64,000 nt of DNA from Mycolicibacterium sp. 018/SC-01/001 (lineage in GTDB: Bacteria > Actinomycetota > Actinomycetes > Mycobacteriales > Mycobacteriaceae): NCBI RefSeq assembly GCF_007096635.1, contig NZ_VKAA01000010.1, positions 124,001-188,000 on the forward strand, in the 5' to 3' direction. The position numbers were made by a program, and so were the translations under genes. A model generated the notes under the pieces. That model was given only the letters and a program-made list of their open reading frames with translations. It was not told the origin of the DNA and searched no databases. Positions 16,474 through 26,090 of this stretch are shown here, in pieces; the stretch's first letter is position 1; the number at the start of each line of letters is the position of its first letter.

Positions 16474-18065
16474 CGGATGAACACTCCCTTGCCCTGGGCG
16501 TTGTAGTAGTCGAGGGTCAATCGCGGGCCGTCGAACGTGGCAGAAGCCACCGTGCCGGGTGGGGCGTTCTCGGTGACGAAGTCGTAGGCGAACGTGTTGC
16601 CGTCCCAATGCCGCAGCGGCACATCGAGGTTGGCCCCGATCCGCAGCCGCAGAGCGCCGTCGACCTGTGTCACGGTCGCGGGTCCCCAGAAGTCGTTGCG
16701 GTAGGTCCCCAGATAGTCGGCCAGCGGTGCCGGCGGCGCGGGATCCGCGGGCGGTTGCTTGCCGGTGAGTGCCCCGACGGGGGCGTCGATCTTTTCGAAA
16801 GCCTTGGCGTACAGGCCTCGCCAGTCCTGCCGGATCTCCCCGAACTGCACCAGGTCGGCGAACTCCGCCGTCAACGTCTCCGGGACACCCGACGGGGTGG
16901 CGTTGGTGAGTGCGACGATCGCCACGTCGGCCGACGGCAGGATCAGGATGTTCGATCCGGCACCCAGCTCGAAGGCGCCGGAGTGGCTCAACTCGGTGCG
17001 CGCCGCCGACGTCGTTCCGACGTTGAAGCCGAACCCGTAGAACCCGGTGCGCATCGCCGGTTCGGTGGCCGGACTGGACACCGACTGCGGGGTGAGTGCC
17101 GGCAGCAGTGCCGCCGGGTCGATGATCTGCCGCCCCTGGTAACTCCCGTTGCCCAGCACCATCGCCAGCCAGTGCGTCATATCGGTCACCGAGGCGCTCG
17201 CGCCGCCGGCAGGGGCCTGCGCGTCGGCGTCACGGACGAACTGGGGCCGGTAGGTACCGTCGATGCGGATGTGCCCGACCGCGCGATCGGGCCGGCGCGC
17301 GTAGTCGGCGAAGCGGAAGCTCGCCGTCGTCATGCCGAGTGGCCGGAACAGCACATCCGAGGCGAGGTCCTCCCACGGCTTGGTGGCCGCCGCGGCCGTC
17401 GCCTCCGCGCCGGCAGTGAAGCCGAAATTGGTGTAGGCGTAGGAGATCCGGAACGGGTCGAGCGGATAATCCCGCAGCTTCTCCAACACCTGCCGACGGT
17501 CGTAGCCCAAGTCTTCGAGCAGATCCCCGGCGTGGTCGGGCAGCCCGGACCGGTGCGACATCATGTCCCCGATCGAGACCATCGGGGTGAGCGCCGGATC
17601 GGCGAGTGCGAACCACGGCAGCTCGGACACGATCGGCGTGTTCCAGTCGACGGTCTTCACGCCGACCTCATGAGCGACCACCGAGGCCGACAGTGGTTTG
17701 GACACCGAGGCGAGCTGGAAGACGGTGTCCGGGTCGACCGCGTTGTCGGAGCCGTCCGGCCGTGTCACATCTTTCTCACCGAAACCCTTGGCGTACACGG
17801 TCTTTCCCCCGTGCACCACGGCCACCGCCATCCCGGGAATGCCCGAGGAGGTCATCAACTCCTCGGCCAGGCCGTCGAGTCTGGCAACCGCATTGTCGAC
17901 CGCGGCCGCGGGCAGCGGCATCGCCGGCACCAGAGGGGGCGGTGTGTCACCGTCCTGAGCCGACGGCGAGGCCGTCGTCGTCGAACTCGGTGCCGAGCCG
18001 CCACCACAACCGGCGGCGAGCATCGACGCCACGGCCAGCAGGGACGCGGCCACACGGGGTTTCAT
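16470..18065 (-). CDS. Beta-lactamase-fold serine hydrolase lipoprotein (Rv0907-like)
   Basis: A 531-residue exported lipoprotein. The signal peptide ends in the lipobox LAAGC (Cys20), followed by a Ser/Thr/Pro linker to about residue 50. The catalytic domain is class C beta-lactamase / PBP-like: SxxK motif SVSK with Ser120 and Lys123, and the Tyr-Asn motif YTN inside [10 protein letters not shown] near 210. Near 360 [10 protein letters not shown] holds the third H-x-G element. A C-terminal beta domain of about 100 residues ends [11 protein letters not shown]. The likely role is an esterase, D-peptidase or cell-wall hydrolase outside the membrane. It precedes ctpE with a 4-bp overlap. Confidence 0.9.
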   Translation of the reverse strand: MKPRVAASLLAVASMLAAGCGGGSAPSSTTTASPSAQDGDTPPPLVPAMPLPAAAVDNAVARLDGLAEELMTSSGIPGMAVAVVHGGKTVYAKGFGEKDVTRPDGSDNAVDPDTVFQLASVSKPLSASVVAHEVGVKTVDWNTPIVSELPWFALADPALTPMVSIGDMMSHRSGLPDHAGDLLEDLGYDRRQVLEKLRDYPLDPFRISYAYTNFGFTAGAEATAAAATKPWEDLASDVLFRPLGMTTASFRFADYARRPDRAVGHIRIDGTYRPQFVRDADAQAPAGGASASVTDMTHWLAMVLGNGSYQGRQIIDPAALLPALTPQSVSSPATEPAMRTGFYGFGFNVGTTSAARTELSHSGAFELGAGSNILILPSADVAIVALTNATPSGVPETLTAEFADLVQFGEIRQDWRGLYAKAFEKIDAPVGALTGKQPPADPAPPAPLADYLGTYRNDFWGPATVTQVDGALRLRIGANLDVPLRHWDGNTFAYDFVTENAPPGTVASATFDGPRLTLDYYNAQGKGVFIR

Positions 18066-18092
18066 GATCGAAACGGTAACCCGCTGCGGGCG

Positions 18093-19199
18093 CTACATCC
18101 GCCACCACGGGTCGAACGCCGAATCGCCGTCCACCCGGCCGCCGGGGATCGGCACCGCGATCCGGACGCCCTCGGCGTCGGCAGCGACGACCAGCCGCTC
18201 GGCCGGCTCGGCCCACGGGTGTGGCGCCAGCCGGAACGTGGCCCAGTGGATCGGCATCATCAAGCCACCCTCGGTCAGGTCCAGATGAGCGCGTACCGCG
18301 TCCTCGGGATTCATGTGGATGTCCGAGAACGCGGGGTGGTAGGCGCCGATCGGCAGCAGCGTCAGGTCGAACGGCCCGAACTCGGCACCGATCTCGGCGA
18401 AGCTCTTGGTGTATCCGGTGTCGCCGCCGAAGAAGGCGCGATGCTTCGGCCCCATCACCACCCACGACGCCCACAGCGTGGTGTCCCGGGTGAACAGCCG
18501 GCCGGAGAAGTGCCGCGCCGGGGTGCACACCAGCGTCAGATCTCCGACGCGGTGCGATTCGTGCCAGTCGAGTTCGACGATGCGGCTCTCCGGGATGCCC
18601 CACTTGCGCAGGTGCGCGCCGATGCCGAGCGGCACCAGGAACGGCGCCCGCTGACTGCGGGTCAACGCGATGACGGTATCGATGTCGAGATGGTCGTAGT
18701 GATCGTGACTGATGACGATCGCGTCGACGGCGGGCAGCGCTTCGATCAGCAGCGGCACCTCGTGCATGCGCTCCGGGCCGACCGCGCGCGACGGCGAGCA
18801 CCGCCGGCTCCACACCGGATCGGCCAGCACGCGATAGCCGTCCACCTCGATCAGTGAGCTGGAGTGGCCGTACCAGCTCGCCGCCGCGGTCAGCGTTTCC
18901 GGATGAACGGTGGGTGGATCGGCGAGCGGAATCGGCCCCGGTGGCTTGCCCGAGGAGCCGGAGTTCGCGAGATCGCGCAACAGCGAGCGCTGCGCTTCCC
19001 GGTCCATCCTCATCCCCGAGGGCGGCTCGAGATTGACGAACTTCCCGTCGCGATACTGCGGCGAGCGCCGCGCCACCGGCGCGATCTCGGCGGGCGTCGC
19101 GCCCAGCGAGGCCGAGGTCCCCTGCAGCGCACGCAGCACCCAGCCTGCACCCAGCAGCGAGGCCGTCCCGAACCCGAACCGCAGCGCGGCGGAGAACAT
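18093..19199 (-). CDS. Metallo-beta-lactamase fold hydrolase, Rv0906/NAPE-PLD-like
   Basis: A 368-residue protein with an N-terminal hydrophobic segment (about 3-25), so probably membrane-attached or exported. The metal site is ISHDHYDHLD (HxHxDH) in the middle, then TPARHFSG, FFGGDTGYT and a late PIHWATF. These positions match the UlaG/NAPE-PLD-like branch acting on phosphodiesters of lipids. The ATG at 19199 shares one base with the echA6 stop, so the genes are translationally coupled. A role in lipid turnover is inferred from the family. Confidence 0.9.
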   Translation of the reverse strand: MFSAALRFGFGTASLLGAGWVLRALQGTSASLGATPAEIAPVARRSPQYRDGKFVNLEPPSGMRMDREAQRSLLRDLANSGSSGKPPGPIPLADPPTVHPETLTAAASWYGHSSSLIEVDGYRVLADPVWSRRCSPSRAVGPERMHEVPLLIEALPAVDAIVISHDHYDHLDIDTVIALTRSQRAPFLVPLGIGAHLRKWGIPESRIVELDWHESHRVGDLTLVCTPARHFSGRLFTRDTTLWASWVVMGPKHRAFFGGDTGYTKSFAEIGAEFGPFDLTLLPIGAYHPAFSDIHMNPEDAVRAHLDLTEGGLMMPIHWATFRLAPHPWAEPAERLVVAADAEGVRIAVPIPGGRVDGDSAFDPWWRM

Positions 19200-19933
19200 C
19201 AGGCGCCCACGAACTTCGGTGCGCGCTTCTCGATGCGGGCCACCTGCGCCTCGATGATGTCCTGGCTCTTCCACGCCCGGTCGAACAGTTCCTGGTGCGC
19301 CGGCCACGGGTCCTCGTAGGCGCCGTCGTCGTTGAGCACCCGTTTGGCGTGCTGCAGGGCCAGCGGTGCGTATCCGGCGATCTCGTGCGCCCACGCCTGC
19401 GCGTCGGCCAGTGTGCCGATCCGGTTGGCCATCCCGGTCTGCAAGGCCGCCTCCGACGTCAGCCGCTCGGCGGCGAGCAGCATGCCGCGTGCCCGCCCGG
19501 CACCCACCAGCGAGGTCAGCCGGCGGATGCTCCAGTTGTCCAGCGCGATGCCGTACTTGGCGACGGGGAACTGGAAGTAGGCCTCGGGCGCCACGACGCG
19601 CAGATCGCAGATCATCGACAGGATCACCCCGGCGCCGATCGCCGGTCCGTTGATCGCGCCGATCACGGGCACCGGAGCCTTGTCGATCGCGAGATTGAGC
19701 GCTTTGGCCTTGTCGGGCAGCTCGTCGGCCACGCCCTGGCCGCCGGACAGGTCGGCGCCGGAGCTGAACACGTGGCCGGCGCCGGTGAGCACGATCGCGC
19801 GGACATCCTCGCCTGCGGCCGTCTCGACGGCATCGCGCAATCCGTCGACGAGTTCGGCGTTGAGGGCGTTGCGCCGCTCCGGACGCTGCATCTCGAGAGT
19901 CAGCACGTGGCCGTCACGGGTGGCTTCAATCAT
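19199..19933 (-). CDS. echA6: EchA6, crotonase-fold acyl-CoA shuttle for mycolic acid synthesis
   Basis: A 244-residue crotonase-fold protein that is nearly full-length compared with M. tuberculosis EchA6 (about 243). Features are [12 protein letters not shown], the oxyanion strip [32 protein letters not shown] and [13 protein letters not shown]. The two catalytic Glu of true hydratases are not evident at the usual places, which matches reports that EchA6 is non-catalytic and ferries acyl-CoA to FAS-II. It sits divergent to accD3 with 25 bp between start codons and upstream of the MBL-fold gene, the same context as Rv0905. The symbol is assigned from protein pattern plus neighbourhood. Confidence 0.9.
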   Translation of the reverse strand: MIEATRDGHVLTLEMQRPERRNALNAELVDGLRDAVETAAGEDVRAIVLTGAGHVFSSGADLSGGQGVADELPDKAKALNLAIDKAPVPVIGAINGPAIGAGVILSMICDLRVVAPEAYFQFPVAKYGIALDNWSIRRLTSLVGAGRARGMLLAAERLTSEAALQTGMANRIGTLADAQAWAHEIAGYAPLALQHAKRVLNDDGAYEDPWPAHQELFDRAWKSQDIIEAQVARIEKRAPKFVGA

Positions 19934-19958
19934 GAGGCCAGCCTATTAGCCTTTTCCT

Positions 19959-21467
19959 GTGAGCCGGATCCGCGCCCTTGCACTGCGCGACGCCGTGCTC
20001 GACGACGGATCGTTCGTGAGCTGGGACGATCCGCCTCTGGAGGTCCCGATGTCGGACTCCTATCGCCGGGAGCTACGCGATGCCAGGACCGCGACGGGCC
20101 TCGACGAATCGGTGCTCACCGGGGAGGGCCGGGTGTTCGGCCGCCGGGTCGCGCTCCTCGTCTGCGAGTTCGAGTTCCTGGCGGGGTCCATCGGGGTGGC
20201 CGCCGCCGAACGCATCGTCGCGGCGGTGGCGCGGGCCACCGCCGAGCGGCTGCCTCTCCTGGCCTCCCCCAGCTCGGGCGGCACCCGGATGCAGGAAGGC
20301 ACCGTGGCCTTTCTGCAGATGGTCAAGATCACCGCGGCGGTGCAGCAGCACAAACAGGCCCATCTGCCGTACCTGGTGTACCTGCGCCACCCCACGACCG
20401 GCGGGGTGTTCGCGTCCTGGGGTTCGCTGGGGCACGTCACCGCCGCCGAACCCGGCGCGCTGATCGGATTCCTCGGCCCGCGGGTCTACGAGCATCTGTA
20501 CGGCGAACCGTTCCCGCCCGGTGTGCAGACCGCGGAGAACCTGCAGCGCCACGGCGTCGTCGACGCCGTCGTGCCGCTCGAGGTCCTGCGCGCGACGATC
20601 GACCGCACGCTGACCGTGATGTCCGACGAACCCGCGACGGTGCCGACCGCACCCCCGTGCGGGCCACTGCCCGACGTGCCCGCCTGGGAGTCGGTGGAGA
20701 TCTCCCGGCGGCCGGAGCGGCCCGGGGCGGGTGTGCTGCTGCGGTACGGCTCCACCGAACGGGTCCTGCTGTCGGGCACGGGGCGCGGCGAATCGGCGAC
20801 GACGCTGCTCGCGCTGGCCCGCTTCGGGGGCCAATCCGCCGTGGTGCTCGGTCAGGAACACGTGGTCGGCGGCCCTGATTCTTTCCCGGGTCGCTCCGCT
20901 CCTGCCCTCCGGACGGGCCCCGCCGCGCTTCGCGAAGCGCGCCGCGGCATGGCGTTGGCCGCCGGTCTGCAACTGCCGCTGGTTCTGGTGATCGACACGG
21001 CGGGCCCGGCGTTGTCGGTCGACGCCGAGGAGGACGGGCTGGCCGCTGAGATCGCGCGCTGTCTGGCCGAGCTGGTCATGCTGGACACTCCGACGGTGTC
21101 GATTCTGCTGGGGCAGGGCAGCGGCGGTCCGGCGCTGGCGATGGTGCCCGCCGACCGCGTGATCGCGGCACAGCACGGCTGGCTGGCACCGCTACCGCCC
21201 GAGGGCGCCAGCGCGATCGTCTTCCGCGACGTCGACCACGCGCCCGAACTAGCTGCGGCACAAGGTATTCGATCCGCCGACCTGCTGCGCAGCGGCATCG
21301 TCGACGTGATCGTGCCCGAACATCCCGACGCTGCCGACGAACCCCGCGCGTTCATCGCCCGACTGTCCGCCACCATCGCCGCCGAATTGCATGCATTGCG
21401 GACCGCGCCTGCCGAGCAGAGGCTGAGCGCCCGCATCGAGCGCTACCGACGCATCGGCCTGCCCTGA
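19959..21467 (+). CDS. accD3: AccD3, acyl-CoA carboxyltransferase-family protein
   Basis: A 502-residue carboxyltransferase with the two half-domains of AccD/AccA type: LTGEGRVFGRRVALLVCEFEFLAGSIG and PLLASPSSGGTRMQEG in the first half, VLVIDTAGPALSV, LLGQGSGGPALAMVPADRV and LPPEGASAIVF in the second. It lacks the N-terminal zinc ribbon. The GTG at 19959 starts the conserved MSRIRALALRDAVLDDGSF. Between VVLGQEHVVGG and GPAALREARRGM there is an extra FPGRSAPALRT-like stretch that I do not recall from the M. tuberculosis protein. The exact role in acyl-CoA carboxylation is unproven. It is divergent from echA6. Confidence 0.92.
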   Translation: MSRIRALALRDAVLDDGSFVSWDDPPLEVPMSDSYRRELRDARTATGLDESVLTGEGRVFGRRVALLVCEFEFLAGSIGVAAAERIVAAVARATAERLPLLASPSSGGTRMQEGTVAFLQMVKITAAVQQHKQAHLPYLVYLRHPTTGGVFASWGSLGHVTAAEPGALIGFLGPRVYEHLYGEPFPPGVQTAENLQRHGVVDAVVPLEVLRATIDRTLTVMSDEPATVPTAPPCGPLPDVPAWESVEISRRPERPGAGVLLRYGSTERVLLSGTGRGESATTLLALARFGGQSAVVLGQEHVVGGPDSFPGRSAPALRTGPAALREARRGMALAAGLQLPLVLVIDTAGPALSVDAEEDGLAAEIARCLAELVMLDTPTVSILLGQGSGGPALAMVPADRVIAAQHGWLAPLPPEGASAIVFRDVDHAPELAAAQGIRSADLLRSGIVDVIVPEHPDAADEPRAFIARLSATIAAELHALRTAPAEQRLSARIERYRRIGLP

Positions 21468-21471
21468 GCCC

Positions 21472-21732
21472 TCAGACCACCACGACCACGGCGCCGATCA
21501 CGGCCTGGACGGCCAGCCCGCCCACGGCGAGCCACGCAGCCCGGCGCCTCCGGGCCACCTGCGCGATCACCGCGGCCAGGGTCACCATGAGTACTGCGAA
21601 GCCGCCGTAGCGCAGCACTGGAGCATCGGAGTGGGAGAGGAACATCGCTGCGCGCCAACAGAACCCCTGCAGCAGCAGTGACACCACGGCACCGGCGAAG
21701 TCCGCGAGCCGCCGGTCGTCGTCGCGTCCCAC
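21472..21732 (-). CDS. Small membrane protein downstream of the YhgE/Pip gene
   Basis: An 86-residue protein with a short acidic N-terminus and probably three hydrophobic segments at about 9-25, 34-52 and 63-84, with a basic cluster ARRRRAAW between the last two. The GTG at 21732 starts 1 base after the stop of the large membrane protein, so translation is coupled. No named family is recognised. It may be an accessory subunit of that membrane protein and the ABC-like protein. Confidence 0.65.
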   Translation of the reverse strand: MGRDDDRRLADFAGAVVSLLLQGFCWRAAMFLSHSDAPVLRYGGFAVLMVTLAAVIAQVARRRRAAWLAVGGLAVQAVIGAVVVVV

Positions 21733-21733
21733 G

Positions 21734-23728
21734 TCAGACCTCGATCGGCGGGTGCAGCCGTTCCATCGTGTACTGGCGGTTTCGCCGCGCCGCCCACGAA
21801 CTGGCGGCCAGCGAGGCCAGCAGCACGGTCGAGAGCACGGCGACAGCCGTCCACAGCCGGGCATCCACCCCGCCGACGATCAACTGGCGTAAACCGTTGA
21901 CCGCGTAGGTCATCGGATCGACTGGGTGCAATATCTGGAACGGCCTGGCGGTGGTCTCGACCGGATAGATCCCGCCGGCCGACACCAGCTGCAGCATCAG
22001 GAACGCCAGCGTCGCGACACGGCCGACCGCGACCCCGAGCACCGCGTTGAACGCCTGGATCAGGGCCAGGAAGGCACCCGCGACCAGTGCCAGGAACGCG
22101 ACCGCGGCCACCGGATGGACGGCCTTCAAGCCCACCCCGAAGTGCACGACCGCATACATCACCACCACCTGGCAGACAACGATGAGCAGGCCCGGCCAGT
22201 AGGAGGCCAACACCACACGCAGCGCGCCGAGCCCGTTCACGATCGGACGGGACTGCAACGGCGTCAACAACATCCACACGATCAAGGCACCGATGAACAG
22301 CGCCAGCGGCAGGAAGAACGGGGCGAACCCGGTCCCGAAGGTCGCCGCCGGGTGGGTGTTGCGCAAGTCGAGCTCGGTCGGTGCGGCCAGCGTGCGCGCC
22401 ACCGCGGTGCGCTGCTGTGGGTTCCACGACGGAATCTGCTGGGCGCCCTGGCGCAGACGGGTGGCCAGCTCCTTAGCGCCCGACCGCAACTGTGTCGTCC
22501 CGTCGGCGAGTTGGTGTGCACCCGAGGACAATTGGTTGCCCCCGGCAGTCAATTGGCCCAGACCCACGTTCAGACGCTGCGCACCCGAATCGAGTTGGTG
22601 GACCCCGTCGCGGAGCTGTGTGACGTCGGACCGCAGACCGCCGTTCAGAGCTCGTGTCAGGAATGTCCGCAGCCGGCTGTTGGGGTCACCGAGCTCTCCC
22701 TCCAACGTGGCGGCACTGTCGCGCAGCCGGACCAACCCGTCATCTGTGGTGGGGTCGATACCCTGCGCCCGCAGCAGGCGCTGGGCGCCGGCGAGAGCCT
22801 GGCCGGCGTCACGCACCGCGGGATCGGGGTTGTGCTGCAGGAAGCCGACCGCCTGATCGACGATCGCGGCCGCCTGGGCGCTGTTGATGTTGAGCGCGGC
22901 GATCCGGTCGGTCGTCGAGCGGACCGCGCCGGACAGATGCTGCGCGGCGCCGGCGACCTCGTCGGGATTCAGGTCCAACGCGCCCACCCGGTCGAGCACG
23001 TCGAGAAGCGGTGCGGTCGCCGTGTCGACGGACCCGCTCAGGCGCCGGGTACCCGCGGCCAGTTGCGCCGATCCTGCCTGCGCGGCGCGCAGACCCGAGG
23101 TCAACGTGTCGGCGCCGCCGGCGAGCCGGTGTGCACCGTCGTCGGCGGTGACGAGACCGCCGGCCAACTGGTCGGCGCCGCCGGCAGCCTGATCGAGACC
23201 CTTGCCCGCGTCGGCCAGGCCGTTCACCACGGTGCCGATGCCGCGTTCCCCGATTTTCGCGTTGACCTGATTGAGGATCTCCCGCGACGCGTTCTGTCCG
23301 ATGACGGTGCCGAGATAGTTGTTCGCGTCGTTGAACGTGAATTGCAGCGGCGCCTGCTCGGGCCGGGGACCCGATGGGGAGCCGACCAGTTCGGAGAAGT
23401 TCTCCGGCAACGTGATCGAGAAGTAGAACCGGCCGTCGGCGACACCGTCGGCGGCCTCCTGCGGGGACACCTCGGTCAGGTCCAGCTGCCCGGAATCGAG
23501 CAACGCCCGCGCGACCTCGTCACCCGCGTTCACCTGCGCACCCTGCACCTGTGCGCCGCGATCGGCGTTGACCAGCGCAACGGGCACCTTGCCGACCTCG
23601 GCGAACGGATTCCAGAACGCCCACAGGTACATCGCGCCGTAGAGCAGCGGCAACAGGATGATCGTGACGAGCGCGATCCGCGGCATGCGGCCGTGCGTGT
23701 AACGCTTGAGGTCCGTGCCCAGAGACAT
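21734..23728 (-). CDS. YhgE/Pip-domain membrane protein
   Basis: A 664-residue protein. One membrane segment lies near residues 17-40, ending YLWAFWNPF, followed by the characteristic Pip sequence KVPVALVNADRGA. A large external region of about 400 residues is full of Gly-Ala-Leu heptads with repeated ADQLAGG / GAHRLAGG / QLSSGAHQLADG units. The C-terminal part has five or six membrane helices with QLVSAGGIYPVETTARPFQ, related to ABC-2 type permeases. Relatives include phage-infection protein and mycobacterial MmpL-associated exporters. The ATG at 23728 is preferred to a GTG four codons earlier. It is in one operon with an ABC-like ATPase upstream. Confidence 0.9.
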   Translation of the reverse strand: MSLGTDLKRYTHGRMPRIALVTIILLPLLYGAMYLWAFWNPFAEVGKVPVALVNADRGAQVQGAQVNAGDEVARALLDSGQLDLTEVSPQEAADGVADGRFYFSITLPENFSELVGSPSGPRPEQAPLQFTFNDANNYLGTVIGQNASREILNQVNAKIGERGIGTVVNGLADAGKGLDQAAGGADQLAGGLVTADDGAHRLAGGADTLTSGLRAAQAGSAQLAAGTRRLSGSVDTATAPLLDVLDRVGALDLNPDEVAGAAQHLSGAVRSTTDRIAALNINSAQAAAIVDQAVGFLQHNPDPAVRDAGQALAGAQRLLRAQGIDPTTDDGLVRLRDSAATLEGELGDPNSRLRTFLTRALNGGLRSDVTQLRDGVHQLDSGAQRLNVGLGQLTAGGNQLSSGAHQLADGTTQLRSGAKELATRLRQGAQQIPSWNPQQRTAVARTLAAPTELDLRNTHPAATFGTGFAPFFLPLALFIGALIVWMLLTPLQSRPIVNGLGALRVVLASYWPGLLIVVCQVVVMYAVVHFGVGLKAVHPVAAVAFLALVAGAFLALIQAFNAVLGVAVGRVATLAFLMLQLVSAGGIYPVETTARPFQILHPVDPMTYAVNGLRQLIVGGVDARLWTAVAVLSTVLLASLAASSWAARRNRQYTMERLHPPIEV

Positions 23729-23742
23729 GCCGGCCAACACCG

Positions 23743-24456
23743 CTACGCCCCGCCTTTCTGATGACCCGCGAGTTCCGCGCGGGAGATGTTGGCCACCGGG
23801 ATCTCCCGCAGCCCAGGGCGGGCGGCCACACCGTTGACGCTCGAGGTCAACACCGTCTGCGTACGGCCCAGATCGACCAGGCGGTCCACCAGCACGCCCC
23901 GGTCTCGATCGCTGGTGACCTGCTCGAGGTCGCCAACCACGAGCAGCTCGGGGCGACGCGTGTTGGCCAGCGCGATCCGCAGCAGCAGACCGTCGAGTTC
24001 GGTCAGCTCCGCGACGAACTCCGAGCGCGACGGCAGCGGCAGCTCACCGAACACCTGACCGCACACGCGGCGCAGACCGTCCTCGTCGGCCCGCCGAATC
24101 AGCTTGTGCCACGGCGCATCCCAACGCAACTGTTCGGTGATCAGGTCACCGACGGTGACGGATTCGGCCACGGTGTCGGGTTCGTCGATGCCGGCCAGGG
24201 CGGCGAGTGCGAAGATGTCGCGGGCCCGGGTCCGGCCGAACACCGACAGCGACCCCGAGTCCGGCCGCATCCGTCCGGCCAGCGTCATCGCCAGCGCGGT
24301 TCGTCCCGACCCGGCCGGGCAGATCAGGACCGTCACCCCGGATGCCGGGATGTCGAGATCGACGGGCCCGTACACCGGCCCCCACGGGCCCCGCAGGGTG
24401 AGCCCGCGGGCGACGACGGCGGGCTCGGAGGCTGGATCTGGCGGCGCGTCCGGCAT
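23743..24456 (-). CDS. ABC transporter ATPase-like protein with degenerate P-loop
   Basis: A 237-residue ABC-ATPase fold protein. The P-loop near residues 50-60 is CPAGSGRTAL: the invariant Lys is Arg. The signature region reads ELDGLLLRIALANTRRPELLVV, with no LSGGQ, and the Walker B end is VVGDLEQ, where a Glu follows with an unusual spacing. The protein therefore probably binds nucleotide poorly. It is 15-bp coupled to the YhgE/Pip membrane protein, so it is the expected cytosolic partner. The ATG at 24456 was chosen because the longer form lacks conservation. Confidence 0.82.
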   Translation of the reverse strand: MPDAPPDPASEPAVVARGLTLRGPWGPVYGPVDLDIPASGVTVLICPAGSGRTALAMTLAGRMRPDSGSLSVFGRTRARDIFALAALAGIDEPDTVAESVTVGDLITEQLRWDAPWHKLIRRADEDGLRRVCGQVFGELPLPSRSEFVAELTELDGLLLRIALANTRRPELLVVGDLEQVTSDRDRGVLVDRLVDLGRTQTVLTSSVNGVAARPGLREIPVANISRAELAGHQKGGA

Positions 24457-24496
24457 CGGCCAATCCCACCACACCGACCGGTGGCATTCTGGGCTT

Positions 24497-25189
24497 GTGG
24501 AGGCGCTGCTGCATTTCGCCGGCAACTACTGGTGGCTGGTGTTCCCCCTCGGCGGGGTGCTCGGCGGGGCGGCTCGCGGCGTCTCGGCCGCCAACGAGCG
24601 CCGCGCCCAGCGCCGGCTCGAGCGCTACCGGATCAAGCAGGAGACCAAGGTCGCGCTCGCCCGGGAGAAGGCCTCCGGGCAGACCTCCGTCGAGAACCGG
24701 CGCCGCGAACTGACCAAGATGCTCGAGCGCCATGACGCCACCGACGCGCGCTGGCTGTCCTACGAACTCGACGTGGCAAAACTGCTGGACTTCCCGGTGA
24801 TGACGGACATGCGGGAACCGCTGACCCTCGCCTTCCACAAGGCCAAGAGCCGAGCGGACCTGCTGCGGCCCGCGCGTGCCGACGACATCCTCGACGATCG
24901 CGATGCCGTCGCGGGATACCGCGACGCGGTCAGCGAGTACGTCGCGGCATTCGAGGCTGCCGAGACCGAAGCGGCCCGGCGCCGGCGCAGCGATTTCTCC
25001 GCCGATGACCAGGACCGGCTGGCCCGCGCGCAGCATCTGCTGCGGCTGGCAGGCGACGACGCGGCGACACCGCAGGAACGCCAGAACGCCTACGGCCGTG
25101 CCCAGAAGGAGCTGGCCGGACTCGTCGTGCTCCCGGTGGCGACCCGCGCGGCGATCGAACGCAAGGTGCTCGGCGAACTCGAGGCGTGA
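24497..25189 (+). CDS. Conserved membrane-anchored coiled-coil hypothetical protein
   Basis: A 230-residue protein with one N-terminal membrane helix (about 3-25, HFAGNYWWLVFPLGGVLGG) followed by a long charged helical body. ERRAQRRLERYRIKQETKVA and the next 40 residues are strongly coiled-coil like; a second helical hairpin contains DILDDRDAVAGYRDAVSEYV. No family name is recognised, though similar proteins occur in actinobacteria. The GTG at 24497 precedes the hydrophobic segment and is divergent from the ABC-like gene with 40 bp between. It is followed 23 bp later by an enoyl-CoA hydratase gene. Confidence 0.75.
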   Translation: MEALLHFAGNYWWLVFPLGGVLGGAARGVSAANERRAQRRLERYRIKQETKVALAREKASGQTSVENRRRELTKMLERHDATDARWLSYELDVAKLLDFPVMTDMREPLTLAFHKAKSRADLLRPARADDILDDRDAVAGYRDAVSEYVAAFEAAETEAARRRRSDFSADDQDRLARAQHLLRLAGDDAATPQERQNAYGRAQKELAGLVVLPVATRAAIERKVLGELEA

Positions 25190-25212
25190 GCCGTCGTGGG
25201 TAGCCTCAGCGC

Positions 25213-26088
25213 GTGACGTACGAAACCCTGCACTGCACTGTCGACGACGACGGGGTCGCCCTGCTGACGTTGTCGCGGCCCGATCAGCTCAACGCGTTCA
25301 CCGTGACGATGGCCCGCGAACTCGAGCAGTTCTTCACCGTCGACGCCTACGACGACGCGATCCGCGCCGTCGTCGTCACCGGCGCGGGCCGCGCGTTCTG
25401 CGCGGGAATGGACCTGTCGGCGGAGGGCAACGTGTTCGGGCTCGACGAGAGCCTGGCCCCGACGCCGGAACAGATGCATGCCGGGTACGCGAACGAGCCG
25501 CTGCACAGCGGTATCCGCGACACCGGCGGCCGGGTCACCCTCGCCATCCACGCGCTGCCCAAGCCCGTCATCGCCGCGATCAACGGCGCCGCGGTCGGCA
25601 TCGGCGCGACCATGACGCTGGCCATGGACATCCGCGTCGCATCGGACAAGGCCCGGATCGGGTTCGTGTTCGGCCGCCTGGGCATCGTGCCCGAGGCCTG
25701 TTCGTCGTGGTTCCTGCCCCGGCTGGTGGGCCTGCAGCAGGCGCTCGATTGGGTGTACTCCGCGGACATCCTCGCCGCCGACGACGCGCTGCGCGGCCGA
25801 CTGCTGCGCTCGGTGCACCCGGCCGACTCACTAGTCGCCGATGCGGTCGCGCTGGCCCGCAGCTATGTGTCCGGGCGTTCGCCGGTGGCGCTGGCGCTGT
25901 CCAAGCAGCTGCTGTACCGCAACGGTGCCGCCGAGTCACCGCTGCACGCACACCTCAGCGATTCGCTGGCGATGTTCTACACCTCGATCGGCGACGGCAA
26001 GGAAGGCGTCGCGGCGTTCCGGGAGAAGCGGACACCCAACTTCACCGGCAGCGCCACCGCGCTGCCGCGGATCTTCCCCGACGACTGA
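25213..26088 (+). CDS. Enoyl-CoA hydratase/isomerase family protein
   Basis: A 291-residue crotonase-fold enzyme. It has SRPDQLNAFTVTM, the oxyanion strip GAGRAFCAGMDLSA, INGAAVGIGATMTLAMDIRV and GFVFGRLGIVPEACSSW, which contains the general-base Glu used by hydratases. The C-terminal SKQLLYRNGA and KEGVAAFREKRTPNF segments fit beta-oxidation enzymes. The GTG at 25213 was chosen because it starts the family N-terminus. Unlike EchA6, the catalytic strip is intact, so it should act on enoyl-CoA in fatty-acid or xenobiotic breakdown. The exact substrate is unknown. Confidence 0.9.
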   Translation: MTYETLHCTVDDDGVALLTLSRPDQLNAFTVTMARELEQFFTVDAYDDAIRAVVVTGAGRAFCAGMDLSAEGNVFGLDESLAPTPEQMHAGYANEPLHSGIRDTGGRVTLAIHALPKPVIAAINGAAVGIGATMTLAMDIRVASDKARIGFVFGRLGIVPEACSSWFLPRLVGLQQALDWVYSADILAADDALRGRLLRSVHPADSLVADAVALARSYVSGRSPVALALSKQLLYRNGAAESPLHAHLSDSLAMFYTSIGDGKEGVAAFREKRTPNFTGSATALPRIFPDD

Positions 26089-26090
26089 CG

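Noticed and set aside
16398..18857. 819-residue open frame on the plus strand
   Set aside because: It runs antisense across the lipoprotein hydrolase and the MBL-fold gene, has His/Arg/Gly-rich shadow composition and no domain; high GC makes such frames common.
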